DNA of 64,000 bases, taken from NCBI GenBank assembly GCA_050015275.1, contig JBEKBS010000014.1, forward strand, positions 10,605 through 74,604, written 5' to 3'. The notes beneath the pieces are model-generated. The model did not search any database, had not been told where the DNA came from, and was given only the letters and a program-made list of their open reading frames with translations. This DNA is from DATKJS01 sp050015275 (lineage in GTDB: Bacteria; Acidobacteriota; Aminicenantia; Aminicenantales; Saccharicenantaceae). A program made the translations under genes and the position numbers. Positions 40,764-49,816 of the stretch are shown piece after piece; position 1 is the first letter of the stretch, and every line of letters starts with the position of its first letter.

Positions 40764-42113
40764 TCATCCTGATTTATCGAAGATCCCCAGGAAGATCGGG
40801 GTCAGCTCGGGACTGAACTGCTTCCCTGAAAACTCCCGGATCGTGTCCAAGGCCTCCTCTTTGGTCATCGCCGTCCGATAAGGCCTGTCGGATGTCATGG
40901 CATCATAGGAGTCGGCGAGAGAGATGATGGCCGCCGCCAGGGGGATTTTCTCGCGGCTCAGCCCGTCCGGGTAGCCGCTCCCGTCATACCACTCATGATG
41001 GTGCCTGACGGCGGGGATGAACTTGCGGAGGGACGGAGCTTTGCCCAGGATCTCGGCGCCATATTCGGGGTGTCTTTGCATTTCCTTCCACTCGGGAGCG
41101 TCCAGCCGGCCCGTCTTGTGCAGGATGGCGTCCGGGATCTTGATCTTGCCGACATCGTGAAAGAGGCAGGCGATCTCGATGTCCTCCCGCTCCTGACCGC
41201 TCAACCCAAGCTCTTTAGCGAGGGCGACGGCCAGATCGGAAACCCGGGTGGAATGCCCGAGCGTGTAAGAGTCACGCGCGTCAATGGCGGCGGCCACGAC
41301 CCGGACGGTGGAAACATAAGCTTCTTCAAGCTCCTGCGCGTTCTGTGCCAACCGGTCCCGCTGCGTGGTGATGAGCCCCGACATCTCGTTGAAGCTCGCC
41401 GTCAGCCGGCCGAGCTCATCCCCGGAAAAGATCCGGAGCGGTTTGCTCATTTTCCCGCGCTTGAGGTCCTCGACGCCGGACGAAAGCTCCTTGATCGGCT
41501 TGGTCAGGCTGGAGGACAGGAGGATGCTGCTGATCGCGCCCAGGGCCAGGATGACGGCGAACAAGCCGATGACCTTGCGGCGGGCTTCGCCCTGGGCCGT
41601 CAATAAAACGGACCAATCGACGCTGAGGACGACGGAGCCCAGGTTCTTGTTCATGAAAACGATCGGACTTTCGATCTCGATGAGGCTGCCGGGCGCGCCG
41701 GAAATCTTGCGGACGGAGGTCCCGTCCTCGCTCTTCCTGAGGACTTCTCCTCCCGCCGGCTCTATCTTCCGGCCACGCTCCTTGATGTCGCTGTGGACGA
41801 TGATGTCTCTCCGGGGACCGAGAATGCCGATCGACTTGATGTCGGGATTCGTCTTCCTGATCTGGTAGACCATGTAATCGAGGCCGAGCAGATCCTGGGC
41901 GCCGATGAGGAAGCCCGCCGAGGGAGCGATGCTCCGGCCCAGGGACTCCGCTGTCCTGATGACCCTGTCCGCGATGTGGTTGTTCATGATCCGGACCGTG
42001 ATGGCATAAGACAGGAATGTTGTGGCGGCGAGCAGAATGAGGATCAAGAAGGTGGCCTTGGCCCGGATGTTCCTAAAGGATAAAGGCCTTTTCAAAACGG
42101 GCTGAGTCCACAT
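40764..42113 (-). CDS. membrane HAMP - HD-GYP phosphodiesterase
   Basis: 449 residues. TM1 (about 22-42) and TM2 (about 185-207) bracket a periplasmic sensor domain of about 140 residues. A HAMP linker follows (LTKPIKELSSGVEDLKRGK), then a short coiled coil, then the HD-GYP domain (about 265-440). HD is in LFHDVGKIKIPDAIL and GYP is in HHHEWYDGSGYPDGL; the supporting HxxR and DxxDAMTSDRPYR motifs are present. HD-GYP enzymes hydrolyse cyclic di-GMP (some cGAMP). The conserved residues look intact, so activity is expected. The co-transcribed lipoprotein may deliver an envelope signal. The signal itself is unknown. Confidence 0.9.
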   Translation of the reverse strand: MWTQPVLKRPLSFRNIRAKATFLILILLAATTFLSYAITVRIMNNHIADRVIRTAESLGRSIAPSAGFLIGAQDLLGLDYMVYQIRKTNPDIKSIGILGPRRDIIVHSDIKERGRKIEPAGGEVLRKSEDGTSVRKISGAPGSLIEIESPIVFMNKNLGSVVLSVDWSVLLTAQGEARRKVIGLFAVILALGAISSILLSSSLTKPIKELSSGVEDLKRGKMSKPLRIFSGDELGRLTASFNEMSGLITTQRDRLAQNAQELEEAYVSTVRVVAAAIDARDSYTLGHSTRVSDLAVALAKELGLSGQEREDIEIACLFHDVGKIKIPDAILHKTGRLDAPEWKEMQRHPEYGAEILGKAPSLRKFIPAVRHHHEWYDGSGYPDGLSREKIPLAAAIISLADSYDAMTSDRPYRTAMTKEEALDTIREFSGKQFSPELTPIFLGIFDKSG

Positions 42114-42356
42114 TGCATGGAAATATTAAACCATATCTTGGAGCCGGCCATCCCTTAAAGTGATGATTTTGGAGGTGACTCTTCGGATGTCCGTATCCCC
42201 CCAAGGGGTGAGGAGACCGTAAACGATCGCCAGTCCGCTCCTCTTGGATCGGCCCGTTGACCTCACCGGCCAAAGCCTATGTTAGCTCCCCGCCTGAAGG
42301 AGTGTAAGGGAAACTGTGTAGGCCTCCTTGGATAAGCAAAACGAATCAAGCAGTTT

Positions 42357-44576
42357 CTATTGGCTGTTGACAACTGTGAAAACGGGATCAAACGCGAAAA
42401 GGGGTCTACACGGAAAACCTGACAGTCCCGATCTTAGTCCATCTGAATCCGCTTTTGTGGTCCCATCTCCGGTTTTATCGGCGGCTTTCGCAGGCAACGG
42501 AAGCACTGTCAGGTCGGGCTTCGGGTCGCCGAAGATGTAGTGGCCGAACCAGGCCAGATTGTGCTCGGTCACGGCCCGCGTCGCCTTGGGCTTATTGATG
42601 CCGTGACCGAAGCCTTTGTAAACGACCATCTCCACCGGGACGCCCCGGTTCTCGAGCCCCTGCCGGAGCTCGTAGGCGTTCGGGATGGGGACGCGGCGGT
42701 CGAGCTCGCCGTGCTGGATAAGGGTCGGCGTGGCCGCGTTTTTGATGTAGGTCATGGGCGACGTCTTGGCATAGATCGCCGGGTCCATCGCGGGGTCCGC
42801 GCCCAGGTACTGGATCGTGAAGGGCGTGATGTCGGTGTTGTAGTAGTAAGTCGCCCAGTCCGAGATCCCCGCCCCGACCGAGATCGCCTTGAAGGCGCGG
42901 CTCGAAGTCGTCAGGAAAGCCGAAATGTAGCCGCCCTGGCTCCAGCCCATGCAGCCGACGCGCGCCGGGTCAACCCAGCCCTTGGCGACGAGATATTCGA
43001 CACCCGAGAGGACATCCCATGCGTCGCCGACGCCGAGGTTCCGGTAGTTGAGCCTGCGGAACTTTTCCCCGTAGCCGGCGCTCCCGCGATAATTGACTTT
43101 GAGGATGAGGGCGCCGCGGGCGGCCCAGATGTCCGAGGGATAGGTCCGCGCGTCGCCGGAGAGGAGGGCCGGCCGGTCGACCCCCGTGGGCCCGCCGTGG
43201 ATGATGCAGAGCAGGGCGTATTTTTTGGCGGGGTCGAAATCCGCTGGCTTGATGAGGACGCCCTCGATCAGCGTCCCGTCCTTGCTTTTCCAGGAGACGA
43301 CCTCGCGGGTCCCGAGGATGAACCCCGCGACCTGGTCGGTCATCCGGGTCAGGGGTCGCGGGTTGAACGGGAGCCCGGAGACATAGACCTCACTGAGGGT
43401 GGTCGGGGATGCGGCGGAGAATGCCAGCCGCTTTCCGTCGCGGGAAAACGAGACGCCTCCGATGAGGGCATCGTCCGGTCCGGTGATCCGGGTTATTTTG
43501 AGCGACGACGGGTCGAGCCGGAAGAGGTGACTGGCCGTTTTCTGGAGGGCCGAGAAATAGACCCCGTCTTCCCGCCAGAATGCGGAGCCCGGACTTTCGT
43601 CGAATGCGTCGGTCAGCGAGCGGACCGGACCGCCTTCGGCCGGGACGACGGCCAGGCGCGAGTTCCCGGCGAAATAATCCGCGTGCCCCAGGGCGCTCGA
43701 AAAAAGGATCGAGCGGCCGTCCGGCGACCAGACCGGACCGCTATCGGGTCCCGGCAGGGACACGATCCTTCTGACCGAATCGCCGCCGAGGTCGAGGACG
43801 AAGATGTCGGCCGTGCCGCCGTTGATGAGGTCCGGATTGACCGTGGCGCTGAAGGCGATCCTCGTCCCGTCGGGCGCCCACGAAAAACCGCCCACGGTGA
43901 AGTCCTTTCCCGACGTCCAACGCCGTCCGGCCTGGGGCGTTTTGAGGGCCTCGGCCACGTCCACGGTCCAGAGGTGCGTGTGCCTGTATTCTTTGCGCAC
44001 GACTTCGTAGTCGCCGTAGCGGTCCTTCCGGTCCTTGGATTCCTTGGATTCGGGGTCGGTCGCGGTGAAGGCGATCGTCTTCCCGTCGGGCGACCATTCG
44101 AACCCGTTGGCGCCGGTTTCGGCCTTTGTGAGCTGGACGGCCTCGCCGGCCGCGGGATTGATCGCGAAGATCTGGGATTTATCCTCGGCCCGGGTCGAGG
44201 CAAAAGCCAGCCAGCGGCCGTCTGGGGACCACTCGGGGCCGGACGAGGATTTTTTGCCGCGGGTGAGCTGGATCGTCTGGCCGGAGGCGACGTCGGCCAG
44301 CCAGATCTGCGTCACGTAGGCGTCCTGGTCGAAATCAGCTTCCGTCACGGTATAGGCGACTTTCGTCCCGTCGGGAGAGATCTGAGGCGAGCCGGCGGAC
44401 TTGAGGGCCATGAGGTCGTCGACCGTCGGGACATGTTTAGCCGGAGGCATCGCGGCCTGGGAAGGTAGTTTCAGCGGGGACGGAGTCTCACCTGCCTTGA
44501 CCGGCACGACCGGGATAAGGGAAAGGGCGGTGAGCAGGCTCACAGTGACGAGAACCATGCCGAGATTTCGCTTCAT
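42357..44576 (-). CDS. exported S9 family prolyl-oligopeptidase-like peptidase
   Basis: 739 residues with a signal peptide (MKRNLGMVLVTVSLLTALSLIPVVPVKAG). The N-terminal part (about 60-430) is a seven-bladed propeller of PD40-like repeats (QISPDGTKVAYTV, EWSPDGRWLAFAS, VWSPDGRSILFSS). The C-terminal alpha/beta hydrolase has the nucleophile Ser in GCMGWSQGGYIS, the Asp region in HGELDRRVP and the His in FGHGINKP. It resembles acylaminoacyl/dipeptidyl peptidases of S9C. ATG at 44574-44576 follows GGAGGAGG. The last 25 residues (from about GLSGFPCRP) are encoded by repeat-like DNA and look appended. Confidence 0.9.
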   Translation of the reverse strand: MKRNLGMVLVTVSLLTALSLIPVVPVKAGETPSPLKLPSQAAMPPAKHVPTVDDLMALKSAGSPQISPDGTKVAYTVTEADFDQDAYVTQIWLADVASGQTIQLTRGKKSSSGPEWSPDGRWLAFASTRAEDKSQIFAINPAAGEAVQLTKAETGANGFEWSPDGKTIAFTATDPESKESKDRKDRYGDYEVVRKEYRHTHLWTVDVAEALKTPQAGRRWTSGKDFTVGGFSWAPDGTRIAFSATVNPDLINGGTADIFVLDLGGDSVRRIVSLPGPDSGPVWSPDGRSILFSSALGHADYFAGNSRLAVVPAEGGPVRSLTDAFDESPGSAFWREDGVYFSALQKTASHLFRLDPSSLKITRITGPDDALIGGVSFSRDGKRLAFSAASPTTLSEVYVSGLPFNPRPLTRMTDQVAGFILGTREVVSWKSKDGTLIEGVLIKPADFDPAKKYALLCIIHGGPTGVDRPALLSGDARTYPSDIWAARGALILKVNYRGSAGYGEKFRRLNYRNLGVGDAWDVLSGVEYLVAKGWVDPARVGCMGWSQGGYISAFLTTSSRAFKAISVGAGISDWATYYYNTDITPFTIQYLGADPAMDPAIYAKTSPMTYIKNAATPTLIQHGELDRRVPIPNAYELRQGLENRGVPVEMVVYKGFGHGINKPKATRAVTEHNLAWFGHYIFGDPKPDLTVLPLPAKAADKTGDGTTKADSDGLRSGLSGFPCRPLFAFDPVFTVVNSQ

Positions 44577-44627
44577 GGAAAACCTCCTCCGAAGACTTTG
44601 ATCCAGGCCGTCAAACATCGAGGATCA

Positions 44628-44656
44628 ATCCTAATTCAGGCCCCTGCTCTGTTCAA
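44628..44656 (-). promoter_or_regulatory. promoter of the S9 peptidase gene
   Basis: On the minus strand TTGAAC (44651-44656) and TAGGAT (44628-44633) are 17 bp apart. Confidence 0.5.
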
Positions 44657-44738
44657 GAAGATTCCGGGGGCCGATCATAGATTTCTTACGTCAGGATATA
44701 GGATCCGCGAAGACGGCCTGAAAAGTTTTCTGTTGTCA

Positions 44739-44767
44739 TTGCCGTGGCCGCGGCAAATCGTTAGAAT
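44739..44767 (+). promoter_or_regulatory. orphan promoter
   Basis: TTGCCG (44739-44744) and TAGAAT (44762-44767) with a 17-bp spacer, pointing into DNA without an assigned gene and toward the 3' end of the convergent DUF882 gene. Confidence 0.4.
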
Positions 44768-44965
44768 GCACCATAAGGACCGTTGGGCGCTGTCCGAGGC
44801 CCAGAAATAAGGAAGACGGAAAGGACTCCTGATGACCGAGTGCCTGGTCATGTCCGCCTGGAGCGGCGTGTCCGCCGGGTGGCCGAGCTGGTGGAGAAAT
44901 ACGGGCGCTATTAAGCTCGGCCGTTCCCGCATGAAACGAGTCCGGCCGCCCTCACCGCCGCGCTT

Positions 44966-45541
44966 TTACCAGAACCTGACGGGCCCGGTATCGATGTGGA
45001 CGAAATCGGAGCTCTTGTAGTATCCGGTCCCGCCGCGCTTCATGGACCGGGCGGTCTCCCAGACTTTCTTCATGTCGAGCCCCGGCAGACGGAAGTCCAG
45101 GGCCCGGCCCTTGGTGTGCTGGCTCCCCAGCACCACGCTGCTCGATTGGTTATGGAGCCGCGTATTCGTCTCGAGACAGCGGAACCCGCAGACGACATGG
45201 ACCTCCCCCCGGTATCCGACCTCTTGGAGCAGGTCGTAGAGAAAGTCCAGCAGGGCCGGATCGATCGCATCCTCCTGGCCGGTCAGCGGGTCCCGCAGGA
45301 TATGCTTGATGTTGTCCAAGGCAACCGGGAGAAAGGCGTCCCCGCGCTTGTAGACGATGCTCAAGTGCTCTCCGTTGTGCGTATTGTAGAAAGAGAGGGT
45401 CCGCTCGGGCGCGGGTGTCGCGACGGCGGTCTGGGCCGCAGCCGACAGGGCCAGGACGAGCCCGGCGAACGCGCCCGCGATGAAGGTTTTCAAAGCCGCC
45501 CCTTTTCCTGCCACCACGTTTTGTCGCTCCAGAGCGCTCAT
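44966..45541 (-). CDS. DUF882 / M15-type peptidase (YcbK-like)
   Basis: 191 residues, exported (signal helix TFIAGAFAGLVLALSAAA at about 18-35). The domain belongs to the Zn-dependent D-Ala-D-Ala peptidase fold: SQHTKGRALDFRLPG gives the HxxGxAxD metal motif and SSDFVHIDTGPVRFW the second His motif. YcbK proteins are thought to act on peptidoglycan. ATG at 45539-45541 starts one base after the L,D-transpeptidase stop; longer forms reading into that gene are not real. The adjacency to an LdtD-like gene mirrors the ycbB-ycbK order of proteobacteria. Confidence 0.9.
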   Translation of the reverse strand: MSALERQNVVAGKGAALKTFIAGAFAGLVLALSAAAQTAVATPAPERTLSFYNTHNGEHLSIVYKRGDAFLPVALDNIKHILRDPLTGQEDAIDPALLDFLYDLLQEVGYRGEVHVVCGFRCLETNTRLHNQSSSVVLGSQHTKGRALDFRLPGLDMKKVWETARSMKRGGTGYYKSSDFVHIDTGPVRFW

Positions 45542-45542
45542 G

Positions 45543-47213
45543 TTAGAAGATCGCTTTCTCGAGCAGGGCATCCCGGCCGTAGACATCTCGATAGAAATAC
45601 ACCTCGAGGCTCTCCGGGTCGACGACGGCCGTATTGTAAAGAATGTAAACCGGCAGCGACGGCTCGAGATGGACGATCTGGTGCTTGCCGTCCGCGGCCA
45701 GGCTGCGGACGCGATCTTCGGTCCAGCCCTTGTCCGGCCCGCCCAGGACGTAGGCGGCGAGAACCTGGGCGCTGGAGACCCGGATACAGCCGTGGCTGAA
45801 GGCCCTCTGCGGCAATCCGAACAGGCCGCGCGCCGGCGTGTCATGGAGAAAGACATCGTAGGCGTTCGGGAAGATGAAGGCCACCGTCCCGAGGGAATTG
45901 TCGGGCCCGGAGTCCTGGCGCAACCTCCACTGGCCCATGTCTTCGGGTCCGACCTTCGCCCAATCCACGGCCGTGGAGTCGATCTCGTCCGCGTCGTCTC
46001 CCCAGCCCTTGAACATCCGGATGCGTTCCTTCTTCAGGTAAAAGGGGTCTTTCCGGAGCTTGGGGAGCATCTCCTTCTGGGCGATGCTGAGCGGGACATT
46101 CCAGTACGGGTTGAGCTCGACGTAGCGGAGCCTGTCGCTGAACACAGGCGTCATGTGGTATTCGTCGCCGACGATGACCGACATGGTGAGTTCGGCCTTG
46201 CCGTCCCGCAGGGCCACGAGCTCGAAGCTCGGGATATTGACCGCGAGCCACCATTCGCCGTGGTCGCGCCCCACCCAGCGCCAGCTCTCCATGTTGACGA
46301 TGAGCTGGTTGATGCGCTTTCCGACCGGGACGTTCATGGCCGCCAGCGTGGCTTCCCCGATGATCCCGTCGGCGTCGAGGCCGTGATGCCGCTGGAACCG
46401 CTTGACTGCTGTGGCCAGGGCCTCGTCATAAACGGTCCCGTCCAAAGGACCGCCGCCGGGCCACTCGCCGGTGACGCTCAGCCGGCGCCGGATTACGGGC
46501 AGGCGCGGGTCTGTCGCCCCCGGTTTGAGCGAGGCCCCAGGAGGGACGTGAGGCCAGCCGCCCCGGGCGGCGATGCCGCGGTAAGCGGCCAGGAGCTCGT
46601 GAAGCCCGCGATACTGGGGAAAGGGCGGCGCCTGGTCCTCCATGAAGGCCTTGAAGTCGGGGGCGGCCAGGCTCTGCTCGACGAGGGCCGCCTCATCGAG
46701 ATTGCAGTCGCAGGCCGTGGGAAAGACCTTTGGGTCGAAATCCTTCGGCTGATGCCGGCCTTCGATGAGATCCAACGTATATTCGCCGAGCTCGAGGGTG
46801 AGCAGCAGCTCCAGGCGGGCCAGGCTCTCGACGCCCCTCCTGTCCCAAGCCCGGTCGATCTGGTCGATGGCATAATCCGCCGGGTTCAATCCCTGGCTGT
46901 CGGAGGCGGCGAGGATGGAACGCAGGATCTCCGCCTTCAAGTTCGGCCCGGCAGGGGTCACCCAATAAGGATGCATGTCCCGGTCGTGATAGAGGCGGAC
47001 GAGCTTTGGATCCATCCGGGAAGGAAGCGCTCCGTGTCCCGGGAGGTCCACGAGCTCGGCCGGGCTCTTGTGGATCTGACGGTCGATGGCGTCCCGGAGG
47101 TCCCAGGGGTCAAAGGCGCCGGCCTTCAGGCAGACCCCGGCTCCGACGAGAGCCAGGACGGCCAGCGACCCGGCCGCGGCCCTCCAGGGGATCGAGCCCT
47201 TTCCGATTTTCAT
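45543..47213 (-). CDS. L,D-transpeptidase, YcbB/LdtD-like
   Basis: 556 residues with one N-terminal membrane/signal helix (about 12-32). A large N-terminal domain, a peptidoglycan-binding domain (AVKRFQRHHGLDADGIIGEATL, about 275-300) and the YkuD catalytic domain follow in the YcbB order. The catalytic site HDTP...RAFSHGCIRV contains Cys476 and its His. These enzymes make 3-3 cross-links and can replace penicillin-binding-protein transpeptidation, giving tolerance to many beta-lactams. It precedes the YcbK-like gene by 1 nt, so the two are an operon. An extended -10 (TGCTAGAAT on the minus strand, 47231-47239) is the likely promoter. Confidence 0.93.
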   Translation of the reverse strand: MKIGKGSIPWRAAAGSLAVLALVGAGVCLKAGAFDPWDLRDAIDRQIHKSPAELVDLPGHGALPSRMDPKLVRLYHDRDMHPYWVTPAGPNLKAEILRSILAASDSQGLNPADYAIDQIDRAWDRRGVESLARLELLLTLELGEYTLDLIEGRHQPKDFDPKVFPTACDCNLDEAALVEQSLAAPDFKAFMEDQAPPFPQYRGLHELLAAYRGIAARGGWPHVPPGASLKPGATDPRLPVIRRRLSVTGEWPGGGPLDGTVYDEALATAVKRFQRHHGLDADGIIGEATLAAMNVPVGKRINQLIVNMESWRWVGRDHGEWWLAVNIPSFELVALRDGKAELTMSVIVGDEYHMTPVFSDRLRYVELNPYWNVPLSIAQKEMLPKLRKDPFYLKKERIRMFKGWGDDADEIDSTAVDWAKVGPEDMGQWRLRQDSGPDNSLGTVAFIFPNAYDVFLHDTPARGLFGLPQRAFSHGCIRVSSAQVLAAYVLGGPDKGWTEDRVRSLAADGKHQIVHLEPSLPVYILYNTAVVDPESLEVYFYRDVYGRDALLEKAIF

Positions 47214-47292
47214 ATAGCATTCCTATCAATATTCTAGCAAATCGCCCCGAAAAAGGATAATCCTCTGGGCGAGACCCCAGCCGGCCCGGGGT

Positions 47293-47322
47293 TTGACAAC
47301 CTTTCTGTTGATGAATTACCAT
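47293..47322 (+). promoter_or_regulatory. promoter of the discoidin-glycosidase gene
   Basis: TTGACA (47293-47298) and TACCAT (47317-47322), 18-bp spacer. Confidence 0.5.
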
Positions 47323-47355
47323 CTTCACGCGGCCTGACAACTTGAAGGAGGAGTC

Positions 47356-49530
47356 ATGATCCCGGAAAAACGGAGGCTTGGATTCCTGTTCCCATTCTTG
47401 GGCTCGGTCGCCGTGGTCCTCTGCACCGGCGGCGGGGGGGCGGCCCAGGAAGCGCTCCAGAGGATCGTCGTCGACGCCTCGCCGTCGCACGCCGTGAACT
47501 CCTTCAGCCCGGTGCGCGCGCTCGGTGCGGGGGTCGACCGGCTGCAGCTCGGGGTCGCCGACAAGACGCTCGGCGGGCCTTTCCTGAAGCAGATCCTGTC
47601 GGCGGGCTGGCAATCCGTGACCTATCGCCAGAACACGGAGCTCTTCGTGGAGGCCTGGCATTGGAACCCGGCGGGGACGTGGAGCGACCCGTCCGGCCGG
47701 GGCTACTTCACGGGCAGCCCGGAACCGGGAGGGATGATCAGGCACTCGTACGCGTACCCGCTTCCCCGCCGCGGCTTCACCCGGAACAGCGGGACCGAGC
47801 GCGGCTACTCCCGCCTGACCGACGGCGACCTCGGGACGTTCTGGAAAAGCCATCCCTATCTGACCCGGGCGTTCTCCGGTGACGACGATTCGCTCCATCC
47901 GCAGTGGGTGACGCTCGACCTTGGCGAGAAGCTCCCGATCGACGCCGTCCAGATCGCCTGGGCCGAGCCTTATGCGCGAAGCTACAAGATCCAGTTCTGG
48001 ACGGGCGACGTCGATCCGGTCAACGCTCCGACGAAAGGCGTCTGGCAGAACTTCCCGCTGGGGACGATGACGGATGGCCGCGGCGGCACGGTCACGATCC
48101 GTCTTGCCTCCCGGCCCGCCCGGGTCCGGTACCTGCGCCTGTGGATGACGGTGTCCTCCAATACCTGCGCGACGCCGGGTTCGGCCGACCCCCGCGACTC
48201 CGCGGGATACGCGATCCGTGAATTGTCCGCCGGGACCCTGGCCGCGGACGGCCGGTTCCAGGACGTCGTCCGTCACTCTCCCGACGGGAACCAGTCCGCG
48301 ACGCTCTGCTCCTCGGTCGACCCCTGGCACCGGGAGTCCGACCTCGACGAGAAGCTAGGGGAGCAGGTCGGATTCGACCTGTTCTTCACCTGCGGCATCA
48401 CCCGCGGGCTCCCGGCCATGGTCCCCGTGGCGATGATCTATTCGATCCCCGAAGACGCCGCGGCCCAGATGGCCTATCTCAAGAAGCGGGGCTACCCGGT
48501 GTCCTACGTCGAGCTCGGCGAGGAGCCCGACGGCCAATACATGCTGCCCGAGGATTACGCGGCCCTCTATCTCCAGTTCGCGTCGGCCATCCATCAGGTC
48601 GATCCCGGACTGAAGCTCGGAGGGCCGTCGTTCCAGGGCGTGAACAGCGATGTCGAGGTCTGGCCCGACGCCGAGGGGCGCGTCTCCTGGCTCGGCCGGT
48701 TCCTCGACTACCTGAAGGCCCGCGGCCGGCTGAGCGACCTGGCTTTCCTGTCGTTCGAACACTATCCCTATGACCCGTGCCACACGTCTTGGAGCGACCT
48801 CTACAGCGAGCCCGAGCTGATCACCCACATTCTCCAGGTCTGGCGGGACGACGGCCTGCCGCCCGATGTCCCGATGTTCGTCACCGAGGTCAACCTGGCC
48901 TGGCAGACCGGCGAGACGTTCGTGGACATCATGGGAGGCCTCTGGTTCGCGGACTACACGGGCGCGCTCCTGACCGGCGGCGGGAAGGCCAGCTACTTTT
49001 TCCACGACATTCCGTCGCCGCTGCATCCCGGCTGCAACGACTCCTGGGGGTCCTTCGGGCTCTTCAACGTGGACGCGGACCTTCAGGTGAGAGGTCGGCT
49101 CGCCCAGTACTTCGCCTCCCGGCTTCTCAGTCAGGAGTGGGTCCAGCCCGTGGACGCCGCCCACCGGGTCTATCGGGCCGCGAGCGGGGTCCGCGACGCT
49201 TCCGGGAACCTCCTCGTCACGGCCTACGCCCTCGAGCGTCCCGACGGCCTGTGGTCTCTGCTCCTCGTCAACAAGGACCGTGAGAGCGCCCACACGGTGT
49301 CGATCGCCTTCCATGACCCCCAGGCGAAGAGCGACCGATTCCTCTCCGGGCCGGTCGACGTGGTCACGTACGGCGCCGGCCAATACGTCTGGCGTGCCGG
49401 CGGGCCGAAGGGCCATGCGGACCCGGACAGTCCTCCCACGAGAGCGAAAATGGCTGGCGGCGCGAAGACGGGATACACCCTGCCGAAAGCCTCAATTACG
49501 GTCGTCCGCGGCAGGGTCGGCAGCCGATAA
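47356..49530 (+). CDS. exported glycoside hydrolase-like protein with F5/8-type C (discoidin) domain
   Basis: 724 residues with a signal peptide. Residues about 155-265 form a discoidin-like carbohydrate-binding domain (SRLTDGDLGTFWKSHP, WVTLDLGEKLPIDAVQIAW, VRYLRLWMT). The following TIM-barrel part has the clan-A pattern: acid/base Glu389 or 390 in VELGEEPDGQ and nucleophile Glu512 in FVTEVNLAW, as in GH39/GH79-like enzymes. A C-terminal beta domain ends the protein. The CAZy family and substrate cannot be set by eye. AAGGAGGAG lies four bases before the ATG. It is the only gene of its transcript, and the sialate-esterase-like gene may serve the same glycan diet. Confidence 0.8.
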   Translation: MIPEKRRLGFLFPFLGSVAVVLCTGGGGAAQEALQRIVVDASPSHAVNSFSPVRALGAGVDRLQLGVADKTLGGPFLKQILSAGWQSVTYRQNTELFVEAWHWNPAGTWSDPSGRGYFTGSPEPGGMIRHSYAYPLPRRGFTRNSGTERGYSRLTDGDLGTFWKSHPYLTRAFSGDDDSLHPQWVTLDLGEKLPIDAVQIAWAEPYARSYKIQFWTGDVDPVNAPTKGVWQNFPLGTMTDGRGGTVTIRLASRPARVRYLRLWMTVSSNTCATPGSADPRDSAGYAIRELSAGTLAADGRFQDVVRHSPDGNQSATLCSSVDPWHRESDLDEKLGEQVGFDLFFTCGITRGLPAMVPVAMIYSIPEDAAAQMAYLKKRGYPVSYVELGEEPDGQYMLPEDYAALYLQFASAIHQVDPGLKLGGPSFQGVNSDVEVWPDAEGRVSWLGRFLDYLKARGRLSDLAFLSFEHYPYDPCHTSWSDLYSEPELITHILQVWRDDGLPPDVPMFVTEVNLAWQTGETFVDIMGGLWFADYTGALLTGGGKASYFFHDIPSPLHPGCNDSWGSFGLFNVDADLQVRGRLAQYFASRLLSQEWVQPVDAAHRVYRAASGVRDASGNLLVTAYALERPDGLWSLLLVNKDRESAHTVSIAFHDPQAKSDRFLSGPVDVVTYGAGQYVWRAGGPKGHADPDSPPTRAKMAGGAKTGYTLPKASITVVRGRVGSR

Positions 49531-49540
49531 CGGCGAACGG

Positions 49541-49711
49541 CTAGGCCTTCAACCGGCCGAGGAGGGCCTGGACGAGCTTCTCCCGCGCCTTGAGCCCTTC
49601 CTTGTAGTCATAGCCCTGGGTGTGGTGGATCTCCGTGCGGATTTCGTCGACCTCCTTCTCCAGAAGGCCGACCAGAAGGTTCTTTTCCTCGCGGCTCAAT
49701 TCGATGGGCAT
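49541..49711 (-). CDS. small conserved-looking helical protein
   Basis: 56 residues: MPIELSREEKNLLVGLLEKE, then VDEIRTEIHHTQGYDYKEGL and KAREKLVQALLGRLKA. It is helical, charged and without signal peptide or Cys. A very strong ribosome site (GGGAGGGAGGAGG) precedes the ATG at 49709-49711. Similar short proteins occur singly in many bacteria and have no known function; its helical hairpin form suggests a small binding partner. It is convergent with the upstream glycosidase gene, 10 nt apart. Confidence 0.72.
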   Translation of the reverse strand: MPIELSREEKNLLVGLLEKEVDEIRTEIHHTQGYDYKEGLKAREKLVQALLGRLKA

Positions 49712-49816
49712 GGCCACCTCCTCCCTCCCTGGTCTTTTTCTCAGTATAGCTTCCGCCGGCCGAGTTTTCAACCGGGACGGAGGCGGTCTCCCCAAGATCC
49801 GGCGGCCCTGCCGGAC

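Larger units (their letters stand above)
44577..44965. other. 389-bp gap with divergent promoters and a possible decayed small gene
   Basis: A minus-strand promoter serves the S9 peptidase gene. A plus-strand promoter (44739-44767) has no clear gene. Downstream of it one frame, ending at TAA near 44914, reads VPGHVRLERRVRRVAELVEK, then YGRY, which looks protein-like. Another frame opens with ATG at 44832 behind AAGGA. Neither is recognised; a frameshifted small gene or a regulatory RNA would both fit. Confidence 0.4.

Noticed and set aside
42540..44468. 642-codon open frame antisense to the S9 peptidase
   Set aside because: Shadow frame produced by codon bias; Arg/Asp/Gly-rich with no recognisable domain.
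44966..45856. Longer form of the YcbK-like protein starting at 45856
   Set aside because: The added N-terminal part overlaps the L,D-transpeptidase gene and is a shadow; the ATG at 45541 gives a proper exported protein.
45480..47237. 585-codon open frame antisense to the L,D-transpeptidase
   Set aside because: Shadow of a gene with clear catalytic motifs.
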